7,612 nucleotides of DNA from DATMER01 sp035536935. GTDB taxonomy: Bacteria; Acidobacteriota; Thermoanaerobaculia; Multivoradales; UBA5704. Made by a program: the position numbers and the translations under genes. The stretch's first letter is position 1; each line of letters starts with the position of its first letter. The notes below the pieces were generated by a model. It saw only the letters and a list, made by a program, of their open reading frames with translations, did not search any database and was not told the origin of the DNA. Of the stretch, positions 6,417 to 7,612 are shown piece after piece. The stretch covers positions 1-7,612 of the forward strand of contig DATLNC010000050.1 of NCBI GenBank assembly GCA_035536935.1. Direction: 5' to 3'.

Positions 6417-7286
6417 ATGGACAGATCGAAAGCCCCGGCGATTCCGCCGATTCCCGCCGTGCTGCTCGGGGTGCTCAGCGTGCAGGGCGGCGCGGCCATC
6501 GCCAAGGGCCTGTTCCCCGTGCTGGGCGCCACGGGCACGGTGGGCCTGCGCGTGATCCTCTCGGCGCTGATGCTGCTGGCTGCGTTCCGGCCGCGGCTCG
6601 CGCGCTTCACGGCCGCGCAGTGGCGGGCGGTGATCCCCTACGGCGTGGTGCTGGGGGTGATGAACATGGTGTTCTACCTGGCCATCGCGCGAATTCCATT
6701 GGGCCTGGGCGTCACGCTGGAGTTCATCGGACCGCTGGGCGTGGCCGTGGCTGGCTCGCGGCGCGCGCTGGACGCGGCGTGGGTGGTGCTGGCCGCGGCC
6801 GGCATCGCGCTGATCGCACCTTGGAGCGGCGGCGGGGTCGACCCGCTTGGCGTGGCGCTGGCGCTGGCGGCCGGCGCCTGCTGGGCCGCCTACATCCTGC
6901 TGGGCGGCCACGTGTCGCGGGTGGTGCCCGGCGGCGCGGCAGTGGCGGTGGGGATGGCGATCGCCGCGGTCACCGTGCTCCCCGTGGCCGTCGCGAGCGG
7001 CGACCTGGGCCGGCTCACCCCCCGGTTGCTGGCGGCGGGCATGGGCGTGGCGCTGCTCTCCAGCGCGGTGCCCTACACGCTGGAGATGATCGCGCTCAAG
7101 GCCTTGCCGGCCCGCACCTTCGGCATCCTGATGAGTCTGGAGCCGGCGGTGGCGGCGCTGACCGGGCTCATCTTCCTGGCGGAGATCCTGACAGGCGCGC
7201 AGTGGCTGGCGGTGGTGCTGGTGATCGCCGCCAGCGCCGGCGCCGCCCTCACCGCGCCTCCGGTCACGCGGACAGCGGAGGTTTGA
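6417..7286 (+). CDS. rhtA: EamA/DMT-family exporter, RhtA-type (threonine/homoserine efflux)
   Basis: A 289-residue integral membrane protein, close in length to E. coli RhtA (295 residues). RhtA exports threonine, homoserine and similar amino acids across the inner membrane. Recognisable RhtA blocks run in order: SVQGGAAIAKGLFP (21-34), YGVVLGVMNMVFYLAI (75-90), PLGLGVTLEFIGPL (94-107), GACWAAYILLG (153-163), and AVPYTLEMIALKALPARTFG (217-236) followed by SLEPAVAALTG (240-250). About ten transmembrane segments in two EamA repeats are expected. I chose the ATG at 6417 because it leaves the same short N-terminus as RhtA; the open frame extends back to 6096 but that part is not membrane-like and would overlap the divergent ACP gene. 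A GGAG lies 12 bases upstream, a rather long spacing. The real substrate may differ from the E. coli one; any link to the neighbouring operon rests only on position. Confidence 0.93.
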   Translation: MDRSKAPAIPPIPAVLLGVLSVQGGAAIAKGLFPVLGATGTVGLRVILSALMLLAAFRPRLARFTAAQWRAVIPYGVVLGVMNMVFYLAIARIPLGLGVTLEFIGPLGVAVAGSRRALDAAWVVLAAAGIALIAPWSGGGVDPLGVALALAAGACWAAYILLGGHVSRVVPGGAAVAVGMAIAAVTVLPVAVASGDLGRLTPRLLAAGMGVALLSSAVPYTLEMIALKALPARTFGILMSLEPAVAALTGLIFLAEILTGAQWLAVVLVIAASAGAALTAPPVTRTAEV

Positions 7287-7329
7287 GGGGGGCGGGGGTT
7301 CCCTCCCCCCGGGGAGGGGGAGGTTGGGG
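7287..7329 (+). terminator. G-rich hairpin just after rhtA, possible non-canonical terminator
   Basis: Immediately after the rhtA stop, CCCTCCCC (7301-7308) pairs perfectly with GGGGAGGG (7311-7318) around a tiny loop. The segment also carries G-runs of four or more at 7287-7292, 7294-7298, 7311-7314, 7316-7320 and 7326-7329. No U-tract follows, so it is not a classical intrinsic terminator. A G-quadruplex is an alternative structure. Confidence 0.35.
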
Positions 7330-7348
7330 ACCAGTTCCCCGTCCCTTC

Positions 7349-7612
7349 GTACCGGGCGTCGGTACACGGGGACGGGACGCTCGTATGTCGGGGAGAGTGG
7401 CTGGTACGCACGGACGAGTGGCTGGTACACGCGTACGAGTCGCCGGTACGCACGGACGAGTGGCTGGTACGCATGGACGAGTGGCTCGTACGGCTGGGGG
7501 CGAGGCTCGTACGCATGTACGAGTCGCTGGTACGGCCGTACGAGTCGGCGGTACACACGGGGCGGACGCCCGTACACATGGAATGGTCGCCGGTACACGC
7601 GGGGGAGTCGCT
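7349..7612. repeat. 21-bp tandem repeat array (at least 11 full units), continuing past the right edge
   Basis: GTAC (once GTAT) recurs at 7362, 7383, 7404, 7425, 7446, 7467, 7488, 7509, 7530, 7551, 7572 and 7593, exactly 21 bases apart; the last copy is cut by the window end. A shortened unit starts at 7349. The typical core is GTACGCAYGGACGAGTGG followed by CTG or a variant. Units at 7404 and 7446 are identical; those towards the right diverge. This is the content of the gene-free stretch after rhtA (7287-7612). I see no start codon with a ribosome site that would make it a gene, although no stop codon occurs in any frame. It is not a CRISPR array because there are no spacers. Confidence 0.92.

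Noticed and set aside
6309..7598. Minus-strand open frame of about 429 codons across rhtA and the repeats
   Set aside because: Most of it is antisense to a clear membrane transporter, and the rest is open only because the 21-bp repeat contains no stop codon. A gene entering from the right cannot be excluded but is not supported here.
7349..7612. CRISPR array
   Set aside because: Units are directly adjacent with no unique spacers, and the variation is spread along each unit.

Overview
This is a GC-rich window from a Gram-negative-type bacterium. Two proteins look like outer-membrane beta-barrels ending in Phe, and there is an RhtA-type inner-membrane exporter. Nothing in the sequence fixes the phylum. 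Acidobacteriota, Myxococcota and similar GC-rich soil lineages are plausible, but that is a guess.

Layout, left to right. At 2-1105 (+) lies the 3' part of an Omp85/D15-type outer-membrane protein cut by the window edge. It meets, stop codon against stop codon with no gap, the end of a five-gene minus-strand operon that fills 1106-6172. Read in its own direction, the operon encodes an acyl carrier protein with a Gln-rich tail (5873-6172), an intact FabF-like ketosynthase (4638-5876), a second ketosynthase-fold protein that has lost all three catalytic residues and looks like a chain-length factor (3445-4641), a carotenoid-oxygenase (RPE65/CCD) family protein with all four iron-ligand histidines (2039-3448), and a signal-peptide-bearing beta-barrel protein (1106-2029). 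The first four genes are joined by 4-base ATGA/GTGA start-stop overlaps, and the fifth begins 9 bases after the fourth ends. A 244-base divergent intergenic region (6173-6416) separates the operon from rhtA on the plus strand (6417-7286). Beyond rhtA is a G-rich hairpin and then at least 11 full copies of a 21-bp tandem repeat running off the right edge.

How the genes may work together (inference). ACP, KS and CLF form a type II minimal polyketide synthase that would build a chain on the ACP. No ketoreductase, dehydratase, acyltransferase, phosphopantetheinyl transferase or thioesterase lies in the operon, so those steps would be borrowed from fatty acid synthesis or encoded elsewhere. The coupled carotenoid-oxygenase-family protein suggests that the product, or a partner molecule, has conjugated double bonds that are cleaved oxidatively. 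The terminal beta-barrel could place or pass the product at the outer membrane. I do not recognise this gene combination as a described pathway, and it is the main point of interest in the window.
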